Shown here: positions 11,587 through 24,127 of the stretch, one piece after another | Numbering within the stretch: position 1 is the first letter of the stretch | Layout of the letters: every line of letters begins with the position of its first letter | DNA from: Pseudovirgaria hyperparasitica | Lineage: Eukaryota; Ascomycota; Dothideomycetes; Acrospermales; Acrospermaceae | Direction of reading: 5' to 3' | Assembly (NCBI RefSeq): GCF_010093815.1 | Contig: NW_022985550.1 | Coordinates: 1,501,074 to 1,565,073, forward strand | DNA length: 64,000 nucleotides | Program-made: the position numbers and the translations under genes | The notes under the pieces: generated by a model | The model's input: only the letters and a program-made list of their open reading frames with translations | Told to the model about the DNA's origin: nothing | The model's database searches: none

Positions 11587-13034
11587 CAAGGTATAGAAAG
11601 AGATTGAAGAGTCATCGCATTTGTGCGAGTGCAGGAGCTGTGGTAACTTGAGGCAGGAAGCTGTGGTATTTTTGGGTCACCGCGTAGATGCGTCACCGAA
11701 CTTTTGCGTAGTGGGGGCACTTGTGCTGTGGAGCCACCTAGGCAGCCTTGGTCCCTTGCTACTAAGCCTAATCAAGCTGTTTACACTATTAGTGCCTAAG
11801 TAGATGAATTTAGCACTGTAAATGAGGGTACAAAATATTTACCGCCTAACAACTATTCTTAATACTAGGTCTTCCTAGGGTGGTAGTACACTAAAAGTCC
11901 TGCCGTCTAATGGCCCGCAGTTGGTATAAGCTGACAGTATCATCCAATACTACATGCATTTCGAAATTTATACTTCAAGGATCTTACCACTCCCTACTTC
12001 CATACAACAGACTCTGTTCAGCTTTCCAAAAATCCGATCTATTTCAAAGGATCCGTCTCCATCCATATGATTCACAGACAGGGAACGTATGTCCGCCGCA
12101 TGCGGCCACACTCTCAATAGCTCATGCGTTCTCTGAATGAATCATCTCATCAGGTGCATTTCCGGATTAGTTTTCGCAAGGATTCATATAGCATCTACCG
12201 AAGAGCGATGACTCGTTCAGAGCTGAACCTATCGGACAAATCGTTTATGGCATCGTCAGAGATTGATATCATCATCTTGACATTTTGATGGGTAAGATGG
12301 GTGGGACATTATAGGCTCCAGTAGCCTAAGCTCTAATAGTATATTTCCCTTGATTCAAGAAGAGGTGATAGGCAGCGCACTCAAAGTAAGTATACGACTA
12401 CTATGGCTAAATGGAATTTTGACTGAGACTTAGGGACTTTTCCTCAAGAACCTTGCTACATATTCAGATCTACACTGAATTACCAGTCCGAATACCGAAT
12501 GGTACTGGGTTTAGACTGAAAGCGGCTACGGCGGCCTATAAAATATCGCACTGCCCTACCTGTGGACAAGAGCAACCCATGGACATGGAATGTTATAGAG
12601 CTATAGATGAGTTTCTAGCACTGGCTTTCTGGTCTTGGTCCGCGCTTCTTCCTGTTGCGGCATCTCATCCCACATTGCTTATAGAGGATGCGGTAATACT
12701 CCAGAGGGACTGTTTATGCGTCTAGCTGAAGTAAGTAGTGGACGAGACGGACTCGGATCGCCAGGCATGTTATGCAAGCAGCATTCTCTGAACAATTCAA
12801 ATAAATCGATGCAGAGTATAGCTAACCTTCAGACTGTAAGGATTAGTATATGAAGGCGATATTGGGAGAAATACGACTAAAACTGATTTTGCCTCAAAGT
12901 TATCATTCGTCTACCACTTCGTAGCCGTAGCGGCTGTATTAACCTCATTGGATTGACGCATGAAACAAGTAAAGCTCATGGATGCCATTAGGACAGGCCA
13001 CCGTTGTTGAGTCGACAGAAGTCTGAGCACATGA
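11587..13034. other. AT-rich spacer upstream of trl1
   Basis: 1.45 kb between the amidase stop and the trl1 start (both minus strand). The part from about 11760 to 12450 is AT- and TpA-rich with many CTAG/CTAAT/TAGTA words, unlike the coding neighbours. I see no translatable gene or clear repeat. It includes the trl1 promoter and the amidase 3' end. Confidence 0.55.
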
Positions 13035-14837
13035 CTACACCCTATGACTTGATCGAATTTTCTCGTCTTTGATTTGAACGTCACGCAGCTCCGTATGCGG
13101 CACTTTGAAAGGTATCGGTCCGTTCTCTCGTACTCGGGCGAGCTGCTCGTATGCATGTGCCACCTTCAAGAGCATGTCGTCAGCGTATGGCTTGGTGACA
13201 AACAATAGCGAGTATCTGTTTGGGGTTCAGCATCCGTCACTTCAATTCATTATGCTTGCTTGTCGACTCACGGCATGCCTGGGCCCTTTTTCACAAGATT
13301 CGGTTTTCGTGAGTCGTGCTGGACGGGCGTGTCATCAGGCCAGAACCCGAGCGGCACTGATATAACCGGGAACCCCATTTTAGCGGCGAGATCGTTCACA
13401 ACGTCCTGGTCGGCTGGTACTGTGAGGATGTCAAGATTGAACTGTTCCATTGCTCCGAGTATACCGCCAGGGCCGCCAAAATAGTTTTCTTGCTTGATCA
13501 TTTCTGCATACTTGGAACTGTCGACATCGACCCCTTCAGCCTGCGTCCATTCAAATTTAGCGGTATCTCTGTCTGGGTATTCCTCTTCTGTATGTGACTT
13601 TGTGAATTCGATGATATCTTCAACAGACTGAACATTGTTCGGGTTGGTCACGAGGCTCTGAAGATAGTGGCGGATGTCTCTCCTAAATTCAGAGGCTCGC
13701 ACGATGCCTTTGACTTGCATGTTGAGCGACTTGAACTCATCGATAGCAGGTAAGTCAGCACTATCAACGATCCTCGCCCCTGCGGAGCGCATAATTTCCA
13801 GTGCTGCTTCGAATGATGCTTCGATTGGGCGTGGTGATTCGCCCTCCCAAGTATTGCGAGGAACCCCAATTGAAACATTCTCAAAGCTGGTCCCTTCGCA
13901 GTACCTAGTGAAGTCTGGAATTGGATGAAGTGGAATATTCCAAGTTCGTTCATCTCGTTCACTACGTCCTGCCATATTACTGAGCAGGTATGCCGCGTCC
14001 TTGACTGTTCGAGTCAAGGTGCCAATAACGTCCTGTCGACTGGAGATCGGTATTGTACCATCAGTAGCAACAAGTCCACGTGTAGGCTTGAATCCCACGA
14101 CGTTATTGACTTCAGCGGGCCCCATGATACTGCCCCAGGTCTGCACGATCTGTCAGTCGACCAAAACCCTGTTGTACGTGCGTGTCCTTACTTCTGTGCC
14201 CAAAGCCGCAGTCGAAAGTCCTAAAGATACACCGACTGCAGAGCCCGAACTTCTGCCCCTTGGTATCGAATTAGGATAGTAGGTTCCTAACGTTTGACCG
14301 CCTCTCGGACTCCAGCCACCACTGATATTTAAGCCTCTGAAGTTTGCCCATTCCGACATGTTCGACTTTCCCAGAACGATAACTCCAGCTCGTCGCAGTT
14401 TAGTCACCAGAGAAGATTCGACATGAGGCTTTGCCCCCAACAGGGTATATGAGCCTGCTGAAGCATCCAGCTTGTCCAGAGTGGAGATATTGTCTTTGAT
14501 CAAGAGAGGTATACCGTGCAGTGGACTGTGGCAATAAGCATCTCCTACCGAAGCACCAGGCTATGACCGACCCTCTGCTGCCTGAACGAGTACGCTCCTG
14601 ATCCAGACTTTCTGCCACATCAAGTACGTCAGGATTGATCTGCAACACAGCCTTGAATTCTGAAGCTTCTTCAATCCTCGCGAGGTAAGCTTTCACCAGC
14701 TCAACAGAAGTGAATAGGCCTTCTTGTAAGCCATCAGAAGCTCTCTCAATTGTAAGACACAAAAGGGAGAGAGGATCGACGGAGTCTGGCCTTACGCTTA
14801 GTAGTTTAGAATTGTCCGGTGGCCTGGAAAGCATCAT
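13035..14837 (-). CDS. Amidase-signature family enzyme (GatA/amidase-like)
   Basis: Four exons (14837-14572, 14525-14192, 14140-13272, 13215-13035) separated by introns of 46, 51 and 56 bases give 549 residues. The first intron uses GTCGGT as donor and is needed to restore PLHGIPLLIKDN. The amidase signature is complete: catalytic Lys99 in LLIKDN, the cis-Ser segment GRSSGSAVG at about residues 179-187, and the nucleophile Ser204 in ETWGSI, followed by VVGFKPTRG. The Trp before GSI replaces the Asp or Gly commonly seen. There is no secretion signal. Fungal members of this family hydrolyse small amides such as acetamide or carry out detoxification; the substrate cannot be told from sequence. 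It is not the mitochondrial GatA by its N-terminus and lacks obvious targeting. Confidence 0.88.
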
Positions 14838-15881
14838 TACCTAATTTTCTCACGTTCATCGTCATCAGACCTTGATTACCCGAGAGGAAACGCAGTATTA
14901 ATATGAAGAGATATAAACCGCGAAAGATGAGCAGTCGCCAGTATGGACGATCCAAGCGGTTCATCGATGTGGGAACAATGTAGGTAAGGCAGTAAGTAAT
15001 AGTGGCGGTAGCTAAAGCACGCTAGCACTGACAGCAGGGAGGGGGAGAGACTGCTCGTTAAAATAGCGCCTTGTGCCAGTTGGGCTTAGCGGATAGTGTG
15101 GGAACTTTTTAGGTGGCAGAGACACCTCGAGATCCTTCCCAATTCATTCTTGGATAATCCGATAGTTTCTGGTCAGGTTGTTTTGATCCCACCAGTTGCA
15201 ACCTTAGAAGTCGACCTTCTATAGGTGCATAATGCAAGTGAAGAGTTGTCCTGAATTGCGAACTTGGCAACATCGCCATTGACCCCTTCAAGACCCCCTT
15301 GGTGTAAATTGATTTGTACAGTTGCCCACGAGCAGTGCTGAGCTATGATCCAGTGGGAGAAGTTGAATTCCCAAATTGATCAAGGATGAACGCTAGCCGT
15401 TCCTTGATGCATGATCCCTGGAGGGTGGGGATTTATGGCCCTCTACTGTCAGCTTTCAACGAAGGATTCCCATCATCGGCATCGAGTGCTATCTTAAGGG
15501 AAGGAATACTACTATTGCAGCGGGACTTGTGGCCCAATACGAGCGGAGACAGTGTTGCTCCAGATATAAGAACGTGCGTGTGTGGCATCGAAGGAACCAC
15601 TGGCTCGATGATCCATCGAAATGCATTTTGGGAGCCACGTAGGTACCGGCTGTTAAGATGGTGACGTAGCTAAACTACGCATTATCACCATGAGCATGAA
15701 TGGTCACTTTCCAACAGACACATTGCAGTCCACTAGGGATTGTTCTCCGGGCTGCAAGGGGTGTAGGGCACGGGTGAGTCGAAACTTGGCGGGGTTCTAA
15801 GGATGAGTTTGGCTATATCTACCTTGAAGCTACTCCCGTCAGCTGTATCGTGGCTGGCACGTCGTATAAGCTACCAAAACT
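14838..15881. other. Divergent spacer between amidase and NLR genes
   Basis: 1.04 kb between the start codons of the minus-strand amidase and the plus-strand NLR, so it should hold both promoters. An open frame at 15386-15664 has no recognisable content and no splice link to the NLR. Nothing else is supported. Confidence 0.55.
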
Positions 15882-18800
15882 ATGGCCGCATCTAGCCTGT
15901 CAGTAGAACACCTCTTTGAACCTATCATCTGCTAATGATCCTCTGACAATGACACAGGGAGCACTTACTGTGCAGTCAATGGGATTCGGTGGTCTGCGAA
16001 TGCACCGAACAACAAGAATCTGTTGATTTACGACAGGTTGAAGATCATAAATCTTGGGATGCCGTCCAGAATCAATTACAGGAGATGGGCGGCGATCAGG
16101 GACTCGCTCTACTTTCACGAAGTCTATTGGAGGTACAAGACTTTGCTAACATATGCATGCATAAAGCATCAATGAACATCGACTGTTCCATAATCTGGGG
16201 ATACATGTGGTTGGTTTTGAAGGTATGGCAATTCATTTTCCATAACAATGCTTGAGCTGACTTTGTGCAGATCATCCACGAGACTAAGACTGGTGCACAC
16301 GTTTTACCGATACTGCAGGACATTACTCAAAAGATTGGTCTCTTCACCAACTATGTCGCTGGCACAAGCGCTCTGACCGTAGGAATGAAAGGATTTTGTG
16401 TCGACATTGGTGTGGCTCTGCTCCAGTTTCTATCTCACCTGCTCAAGTTCATGAGGAACAATACTGTTCACACGATACGCGGTATGATATTCTGAGTCGT
16501 GCTCGATGTGTATGTTGACCTTCAATTCACAGGGCACATCTCACCCATCGAATGGCAACCTCTAGACAAACAGTACTCGTCATCATGTCGTCAAGTTCAT
16601 GATGTGATCAGTTGCATGGAAATGCTTCTCAACTTTGCGAGGCGCCCTAAGCCCGCGCGTGATGTAGGCAACGGTAGAGAAATCAATGATTTGCTGGCAC
16701 CAATGAGACGAAGCTTAATGTGGCAAGAACCGGCAAAGCTACCCTGTATTATTCTACCCTCTGCCAGGACCCCAAAACTTTTTGATCGAACAGAAGTTAC
16801 CAGAAGTATTGAAGAGCGGTTCAAGTCTGGTATCCCCGAACAGTCCTTGCAGTCGCTAGCAATACATGGCCTTGGAGGAGTTGGGAAGAGTACCGCAGCT
16901 CTAGGGTATGCTGAAACCAAGCTCCAACAGGGCGAGCTAGATGCGGTCTTCTGGGTTCATGGTGAAAATGAGTCATCGATTAAACAAAGCTTTACGGATA
17001 TTGCACTTCGTCTCAAGCTCCCAGATGCACAGCAAGGCGATCATGATGGAAATCGTGTTATGGTCTTGCACTGGCTTCAACGCACCCGTAAGAATGGAGG
17101 TCTTCAGTTCTTGCTCAATCGCTGATTCTTATTGTGGTAGAAAGTCGTTGGCTTCTCGTGTTCGACAACGCAGAAGTGGCCGATCTAATCAGAGAATATT
17201 GGCCTCTATCAGGTCGCGGCCAGATTTTGATCACTACTCGTAGCTCACCGATGGCTTACGAACTTACGAATAATCTGATAGAAGTTAGCAATTGGAACGA
17301 CGAGATAGGATTGAAATTTTTGCTCCATCTATTATCTAGGGACATAGCTACAGACCTTGAAGAGAAAGAAACAGCATCAGCTTCGGAACTGTCAGAGAGA
17401 CTGAGTGGACATGCTTTGACAATATCCGCAATGGCTGGCCTTATCCATCGCCACGCGTGCTCAATCACGGAATTCATGGCTTTCTATGATCGATATCCGG
17501 GTCAAGTGAGTGGCATATCAGCAAACCGCTCAATCAACGCAGTTTGGGAATTGTCTTTCAAATCGCTTGACTCAGAAAGCCGAGTACTCTTGGGAGCTAT
17601 GTCTTTCTTAAAGCCTGACAGTATCCCACAGGATTTGTTAGAACCGCAAACAACGGAATATCTTGACGAAAGTATCATATTTGCCCAAGACAAATCCAGG
17701 TTAGTCTGCCAGAGATATTCGATGCTTTCAAGTAACTAATCGTCTAGATTTTCTAATGCTGCAGAAAACCTTATTAACGCTGCCCTTGTGAAACATGACC
17801 GTCACTCGAGGACGTTCTCTATTCACCGCTTAGTTCAAAAGGCCTTTAGGATGTTTCTATCGCCAATAGAACGGCACGACGCTTTCAAAAATGCTGCGAC
17901 ATTGACGTTTAAGGCATTTCCAGATCCGCGTCGCGGAGGAACTGCAGGTCCTATTAGTCTTTATGACACATGGGACCAGTGCGCTACGTACTTCCTGCAC
18001 GTAATCAGCCTCAAGGATAGATTCCGTGAGGAGATACATCTGAACCCTCAATTCACTGCATTACCACTCTATTGTAGATTGAATAACTCATGTCAGAGGT
18101 AGGACACACCATTTGTGTATTCAGCCCCAGAACTATACGCTAAAGACTCAGCAGATACCTCTTAGAGATAAATTCTTTGGACGAACTTGGAGATCTCGTC
18201 GACGTCAACACAATGGCCCTGGACACATTACCCTCGGAAGGGAGAACGGTGAACCTATACGGTTCATTGACGTCACATCACGGACAGCTACTTATGCGTT
18301 TAGGTCATCCCCATGAAGCTGTGATCTGGCTCAAGAAGTCATATGAAATGCGGAGCCATGACGTGCCATGGAATCCACGAGAATCATCTGCCGCTGCGAT
18401 CAATGTCGCTGCCGCTTTAGCGACTTCCAACCACTTCACTGAATCTCTACGCTGGTATAAACTCGGCTATGAGCACTTCATGGAATGGTCATTGAGACAG
18501 CATGATAACAAAGCCGTAATGTCTCCCACAATTAGGATAGAGATGGGCCTTTGTCTCTATTGGCTGAATGATGTAGATGCTGCGAGGGATCAGCTGAGCC
18601 TAGCTCTTACACATATAGAGTCTACGACACCATACAACTGGGCCAGAGCAGCTGGGTAAGAGACCTATAAGAGCGATGTACTTTCAAATGCTAATCCTGC
18701 AGGGCTCACTTCGGCCTCGGAACTGTCGACCGCCGTGAACGCAAATTTGACACAGCTGAATGGCACTTCCTAGAAGCGCAGAATCTATGGCTAAAAGGAG

Positions 18801-19180
18801 ATCAGATGCGCACCCACCCAATGTATGCGGCCTGTTCCTATCGGCTGGGGTGTGTCGCAATGGAGCAAGGAGATATCACTGCTGCGATGTAAGTCGAACT
18901 ACTACCACACCTTTACTAAATGGCGTGCTAACATGCTCAAAGCAAGCACCTGCATGATGCGATGAGACAAACCGGAAAAAGCAGTCATATTATGACGGCA
19001 GAGCATATGAGAGTCCTCTTTAAGCTTGCGGAAGCCCTTGAGCAAGATCCGAGAAGCACGAGAGAGTCCATATCAATTCGTGAAGAGGCCGAATGTCTAC
19101 TGCGCCGACGTGTACCGAATATTGAAGATCCCGGGAGCGAGAAGATATATGACAGTTTTGTGTGTATCGAGTGGCGCTAA
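15882..19180 (+). CDS. NLR-type STAND protein: helical N-domain, NB-ARC, TPR repeats
   Basis: Nine exons close perfectly in frame: 15882-15898, 15958-16222, 16271-16481, 16533-17087, 17141-17699, 17748-18098, 18155-18655, 18703-18888 and 18943-19180 (960 residues). All introns are 47-59 bases. The first tiny exon (MAASSL) is the least certain; it is chosen because its GTCAGT donor, GCTAATGA branch site and phase fit. Residues about 40-190 are an alpha-helical N-terminal domain resembling DUF7708-like regions of fungal STAND proteins. NB-ARC follows: P-loop GLGGVGKST at 277-285, Walker B RWLLVFDNAE, sensor GQILITTRS, a GLPL-like LSGHALTISAMAG, and the MHD-region FSIHRLVQ. The C-terminal third holds several TPRs (GHPHEAVIWLKKSYE, FTESLRWYKLGYEHF, ITAAIKHLHDAMRQTG). 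Such proteins act as intracellular sensors in fungal non-self recognition and regulated cell death. No stop or frame break is seen, so it appears functional. Confidence 0.85.
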
Positions 19181-20250
19181 GAGGTCTCAGTGAAAGGTCA
19201 CGAGCAGCAATTGACTGACTGCTTTCCCTATTTTCACCACATTATTGGCACCTGTGATTGACTGATACACAAGCTCGCTACGGGTATCACTATTGCGCGC
19301 CTTACGTTCACTGGCTGTCTCAGGATCCAATAGTGGAGATTAATCAACCTCTGATCGGAGGTAGGAAACCGTTATTGATGGTAGGGACCAAGGACCTTGA
19401 CTCGTCGTAGTCTTCTTGCGAGTGAGACCCAGCTTGAGACCTGAACTGATATCTCGAGCGTTCTGCGGAAGGTTGTCTTGGATTTTGAGGCCGTCAGGAG
19501 TTCGCAAGCGGGGCCTCTGCTGGACGTTATACATAGAATCATTATTTCATGAGTGGGCCTAGAAGATATCTGCAATTGGCCCATCATTGGAACACGTAAA
19601 AAATGTCCTAAAGTGTAGTTGAGTTTATCATAGATCCATTACCCGCCAATTTCCGTTATTAAACTCTTGCTCGATAAATGGAGAGGGATGCACATGATAT
19701 CGTGTCTGGTACGCGTCAGAGGGGTTAGCCGCTGCAAGTATAAGAGCGCTAACGGGAGGAGTAAGTCCTTTACAGCCGTACGGCTTGTGAGATCACTGTC
19801 GCACATATCATTATGACTATAGATTAAGGTTTTGCAAATCTGAGCGTGCGACAGATCATCGTGGCTGTGGAGCTGCAAGAGAGCGTAACTCAAGCACGTG
19901 GGCTCTGAGTCCGGTGAAGCTGGGGATGATACAATTGGGCACATAAGAGGTGCTGAGATTCAATTGCCCTGTGATCCTTCTGTTAGCTTGTATTATGGTT
20001 GTACATGGTCATTATGCTTGAAAGCCTAGTAAGGATTTTTCAACAAGGAGATTTTTACTGCCTGACCTGCGAGCATTAGATCCGAACAATCTCCGCGCAC
20101 GACCCTCAGCCACGCGGGTCATTCTGGTAGTGGGGCATATTAACGGCTCTCATCTTCGTTTCTCATTCCCAAAGACCATCTGTCTGCTGCGCAAAGGTCT
20201 TCCAGCAGGCGCGTGTTGTCTGTCGGACCAATCTCACCACCCAAGCCAAC
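19181..20250. other. Spacer between NLR and CK2 beta genes
   Basis: 1.07 kb; holds the NLR 3' end and the CK2 beta promoter and leader. Short open frames on the minus strand (19340-19534, 19639-19944) have no recognisable features or splice support. Confidence 0.55.
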
Positions 20251-21461
20251 ATGGCCGACTTCGAAAGCGAAACGGACAGCGATTACACAAGTTACTGGCG
20301 CGATTGGGTAAGTCAACACACCTACCTTCATTCTACACACATGGACACGCGGCGTGAGAGTACAAGACATACAACATGATGCAGCAAAGGATTAACGCAA
20401 ACATGGGGATTGGAGCTATCATTAAGGATCCACCATGGCTGTGAAGCATCGGCAAGACGCGCCATGGATCAGATCTCCAAAAGGCGAAGCCTGCCAGCGC
20501 TCGGGTTGACACAGAGCATTGACAGGGGATCGCGCCCCTCGCAAACACCTATTACACAGCCCATGTCAGCACTCAAAGACAACTCATGATAGCTTCAATA
20601 CATATTCTACCAAAATGCTGACCAATGTCTTGCAGTTCATATCCTCGCGCGGCAACGAATACTTCTGCGAAATTGACGAAGAATACCTCACCGATCGCTT
20701 CAATCTGACAGGACTCAACGTAGAAGTGCAATACTATCAATATGCGCTGGATCTCGTAACAGACGTCTTTGACCTAGATTGCGACGATGACATGCGGGAG
20801 CAAATCGAGAAGAGCGCGAGACATCTATACGGACTGGTACATGCGCGATATATTGTTACGACGAGAGGGCTGGCAAAGATGGTAAGTGTGCCGAAAGCCA
20901 TACGTTCCATCCCATATATCAGCTTGGCCCCTCCATCCTCGCATTCATCAATATACTATACCCGAAGAGAGGTGTCGAGAGCTGACCTCAAATCTGTTCT
21001 CCTAGCTCGACAAATTTAAGAAAGCCGACTTTGGGAAATGCCCACGCGTGATGTGCACCTCGCAACCGCTCCTCCCGATGGGCCAGTCCGACGTACCCAA
21101 CACCTCCCCGGTCAAGCTCTACTGTGCGCGCTGTGAAGACATCTACAACCCCAAATCCTCACGCCATGCCGCCATCGACGGCGCCTACTTCGGAACCTCG
21201 TTCCAGAATATTCTATTCCAGGTATATCCGTCGATGATGCCGGCGAAGACACAACGGCGGTACGAGCCACGGGTGTTTGGATTCAAGGTTCATGCGGCTG
21301 CAGCATTGATGCGGTGGCAAGCGATGCAGAGGGATGATATGAAGGATCGATTGCAAGCGGCGAAGGTGGAGAGTGGGTTCGAGGAGGAGGATGAAGAGAT
21401 GGAGAGTGAGGACGAGTTGGACGACGAGATGGAGGGAGAACAGGTCGCACCCCCATTATGA
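20251..21461 (+). CDS. Casein kinase II regulatory (beta) subunit
   Basis: Three exons (20251-20307, 20636-20881, 21006-21461) give 252 residues. Intron 1 is 328 bases, long for this window; intron 2 is 124. The N-terminus MADFESETDSDYTSYWRDW continues as FISSRGNEYFCEIDEEYL, the canonical CK2 beta start with its conserved acidic autophosphorylation region. The zinc finger that mediates dimerisation is complete: CPRVMC and, after about 22 residues, CARC. The alpha-contacting segment YFGTSFQNILFQVYP follows. The tail is strongly acidic (EEEDEEMESEDELDDEMEGE), as in many fungal beta subunits. The product dimerises and tethers two catalytic alpha subunits in the nucleus and cytoplasm. Filamentous fungi usually have two beta genes and I cannot tell which this is. 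Confidence 0.95.
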
Positions 21462-22133
21462 TAATAAGAGAAGGTAATTACGTTGCGCAAGTGGCATTGT
21501 CAGGTGTTCGGCGTTTGTTTGTTATAGCAGGCTCAGGTGCGGACTTGGTGTATAGACTCGCACCGTTCTTTTCAGTATCTTAGACCTGACATGTCCGATC
21601 CCCGTTGCTGATCTTATCTACTGATCATTCCGAATGTGTGATTCATAGGCCTCTAGCTCATGATAGTCACATTGTGTAGAGCTGAGAACACATCAATACA
21701 CACGCACGAAAGTCACGTTTACAGCAAGAGAATCGCTATGAAGAATGATAATTTAATCCTTAATTGAAATTACAGAACCATGACTGTCTGTCAAGGCTGC
21801 CAGTTGAGCACAATAGCCATGCAATAGCCATATCAATGATCCAGCAATGTAGAACCACACGTGCAGGCGCTCGTAGCTCAGGCACACCAATGGCTTGATA
21901 GATCCATCCCATAGGGGGAGCATTAATTACCACTAAACCCAACGTGATACATGTTTTCGCATGGCCCTGGAACAACTCTCGCCAACTTGAATCGTCTGAA
22001 GATATCGTATCATCAGTCGATGAAAGTATGAGAGCTTCAAAGTCTTGCTGGTCTAAAGCATCGCAGCGTCAGCCCGATATGAAGAAATGCAAATTGAGCT
22101 TTAGGAATGAGACGCGTATTTTTTTGCACCCGT
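21462..22133. other. Convergent spacer between CK2 beta and GPI-protein genes
   Basis: 672 bases between two 3' ends. A minus-strand frame at 21760-21975 is hydrophobic but has no start context or family resemblance. Nothing is supported. Confidence 0.5.
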
Positions 22134-22698
22134 TTACAGGAGAGCAGCAAAGAGCGCACCAGCACCGACAAGAGCACCACCAGCAGCCTTGAAGCCAGCA
22201 GCAGCACCCTGGGAGGATGTTGGTTCGGCGCCGGTTCCTGATGCACCGGATGGGCTGCCGGATTCTTCGTCACCACCATTCTCGCCGCTGGTCTCAGTAG
22301 GAGACGGGGTAGGTGTGACAACGGAGCTGATGGAGGCTTCGGTGTTGACAGACACGACGAAGGTCGAGTTGCCGTAGTTGAGGGTGTGAAGGCCGTCCGA
22401 GAGACCGGCAGGGATAGAGGCAGCTGGCGGCTGAGTGGTTACAACAGCAGGGTTTTGTGGCTGGCTTGTGACGAGGTCAGGTTGGCTGGTCACAACAGCC
22501 GGCTGGCCAGTGACCACGCCGAGAGAGTTTGTCTGGGTAAGGTATTTGGTGTTCTCGTTGGTGTAAGGCTGTACGACGTTAATAATCGTGTGAATAGTGC
22601 GTGCCAAACGGAGTGTGACATACAACAGAGCTGACAGCACTGTCCTGGGCCAGAGCACCAGCGCACATAAGAGCAACGGTGAGGATCTTGGAGAACAT
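22134..22698 (-). CDS. Small GPI-anchored, Ser/Thr/Pro-rich cell-surface protein
   Basis: Two exons (22698-22624 and 22568-22134) around a 55-base intron (GTATGT...TACAG) give 169 residues. Residues 1-18 are a signal peptide (MFSKILTVALMCAGALAQ). The mature region carries a short Thr/Gln/Pro repeat (VVTGQPAVVTSQP, LVTSQPQ, AVVTTQP), an N-glycosylation site in NYGNSTF, and a Ser/Thr/Gly/Glu-rich stretch suited to O-mannosylation. The C-terminus ends in a small-residue site (TSSQGAAAG) followed by the hydrophobic tail AAGGALVGAGALFAALL with no charged residue after it, which is a classic GPI attachment signal. It is therefore expected at the plasma membrane or cell wall. I recognise no catalytic domain and cannot name a function. 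The gene is divergent from the ANK-AAA gene across 1.4 kb. Confidence 0.85.
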
Positions 22699-24127
22699 TT
22701 TGAAAGTTATTAGAAGGGTAGTATAAGTGATTTGAAGTTGTTGAAGCGATTGGTAGTCGAAGTGAATTATTAGCGATAGGATGAAGCTCGAGAGCGACGC
22801 GATGCAGTAAAATGGAAAGTTGTTGGCGAAAGAAGAGACCAGAGTGTTTGCAGGGGATGAAGTAGAAGAAGTAGAGGTGAGAGGAATAAGGAGGTCCGCT
22901 ATTAAAAGCAAGACCCGCCTGTCTTGTTTAGCGTCGTTTCGCGTCTTAACTAGGATCTCGCCCAGCAACGGCATGCAAGATTTGCGTTGCGCCACACTAG
23001 AGCTGAGCGAGCACAGACACTTTGCGGATCCAAGCGCCGGGCCATCTCTCTCCCCAGTTTGTTCTCTTGCGGTCAATCATGCTAATTACACTCTGGCAAG
23101 ACACCACGCACCGCAGTTCCGGAGCTTAATCATATTTCATCCCGATAATAATGCCTCTGTCCTGTTGGAAGTCCGCGTGGCGCAGAGCAGCCAAGGTCTC
23201 TGACTGACAAAGGTTGGCCACCCAATACAACACGATATCCATTTTTTACGCGTCAATCTTGTCACACTTTACGTCAAAGCAAAGCTGTTTTCATGCCCTT
23301 GTGCCAGACTCACAGTCACCAAGCCAATGATGATTGGCTAGTAGAGCAATAGCCGATTTATTGACTACGTGCGCTAGTCCCACTTCACTACAAGGATCCC
23401 CACACATACGGTGACTTAGCACGTTATATATAGCATACTCACGTATCAGTCAAGACAATGACAGAAGTCGTAAAATCTTGTAGCTCGATACAATCAACTG
23501 ACGATGATGCCTGCCATTGCCCATCTCATGCAATCTACAAGAACATGATGATCCCACGGCACCCCGGGCGACTAGAATGTTTTGGTCCTCGCAGTACGGA
23601 GATCAGTCAAACCATTGTATCTACATCAGGCTGAAGCGCAATCACGGGTACCTGGTGACTGCTCACGACGCAAGATGACCCACAAAGACCTGCATTGCTC
23701 CATGCTATCACGTGTCCAGCAAAGGTTCTGCATAATAGGTACAGTAGTCACCACCGCAATCGACACTTGGTGAGCAAGTGATGGTGTGCAAACTATCCGA
23801 ATAATACTCGGACTGTTCTACCAGCAAGTTTTGTAGCTTAGCCTGATAGTATGCGGTCTAGTTTATCTCCATTGGTGAGAAACAGATGGACCGCAAGCGC
23901 CAAATGTCGTTTGTTTAGTTGTTTTATTTGTTTCTAAGGCTGTATAGTTGTTGGACTGTACTGTTGCTTTGAAACGTGCTTGTGTGATTCATGTCCAACT
24001 TTCTTGCATTGTTCTAATCATTCTGAGTCTGATATAAAGCTGACGCACTCTATCTTTGTAGGCATTTCCAACATCGATCAAATCTTTCCCTACGTACCTA
24101 CCATTCGAGCGCTGTCTCGCGATCACT
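22699..24127. other. Divergent spacer upstream of GPI-protein and ANK-AAA genes
   Basis: 1.43 kb between two start codons. The part next to 22698 is a leader of the GPI gene (an ORF that runs through it is the same frame extended and is not believed). I see no gene, repeat or tRNA. Confidence 0.5.

Noticed and set aside
14526-14571. Frame break in the amidase as a sign of a pseudogene
   Set aside because: A 46-base intron with GT and CAG ends restores the exact family sequence around the catalytic Lys.
15386-15664. Open frame upstream of the NLR as an extra first exon
   Set aside because: No protein-like domain and no donor that reaches the 15958 exon in phase with a short intron; the small exon at 15882 fits better.
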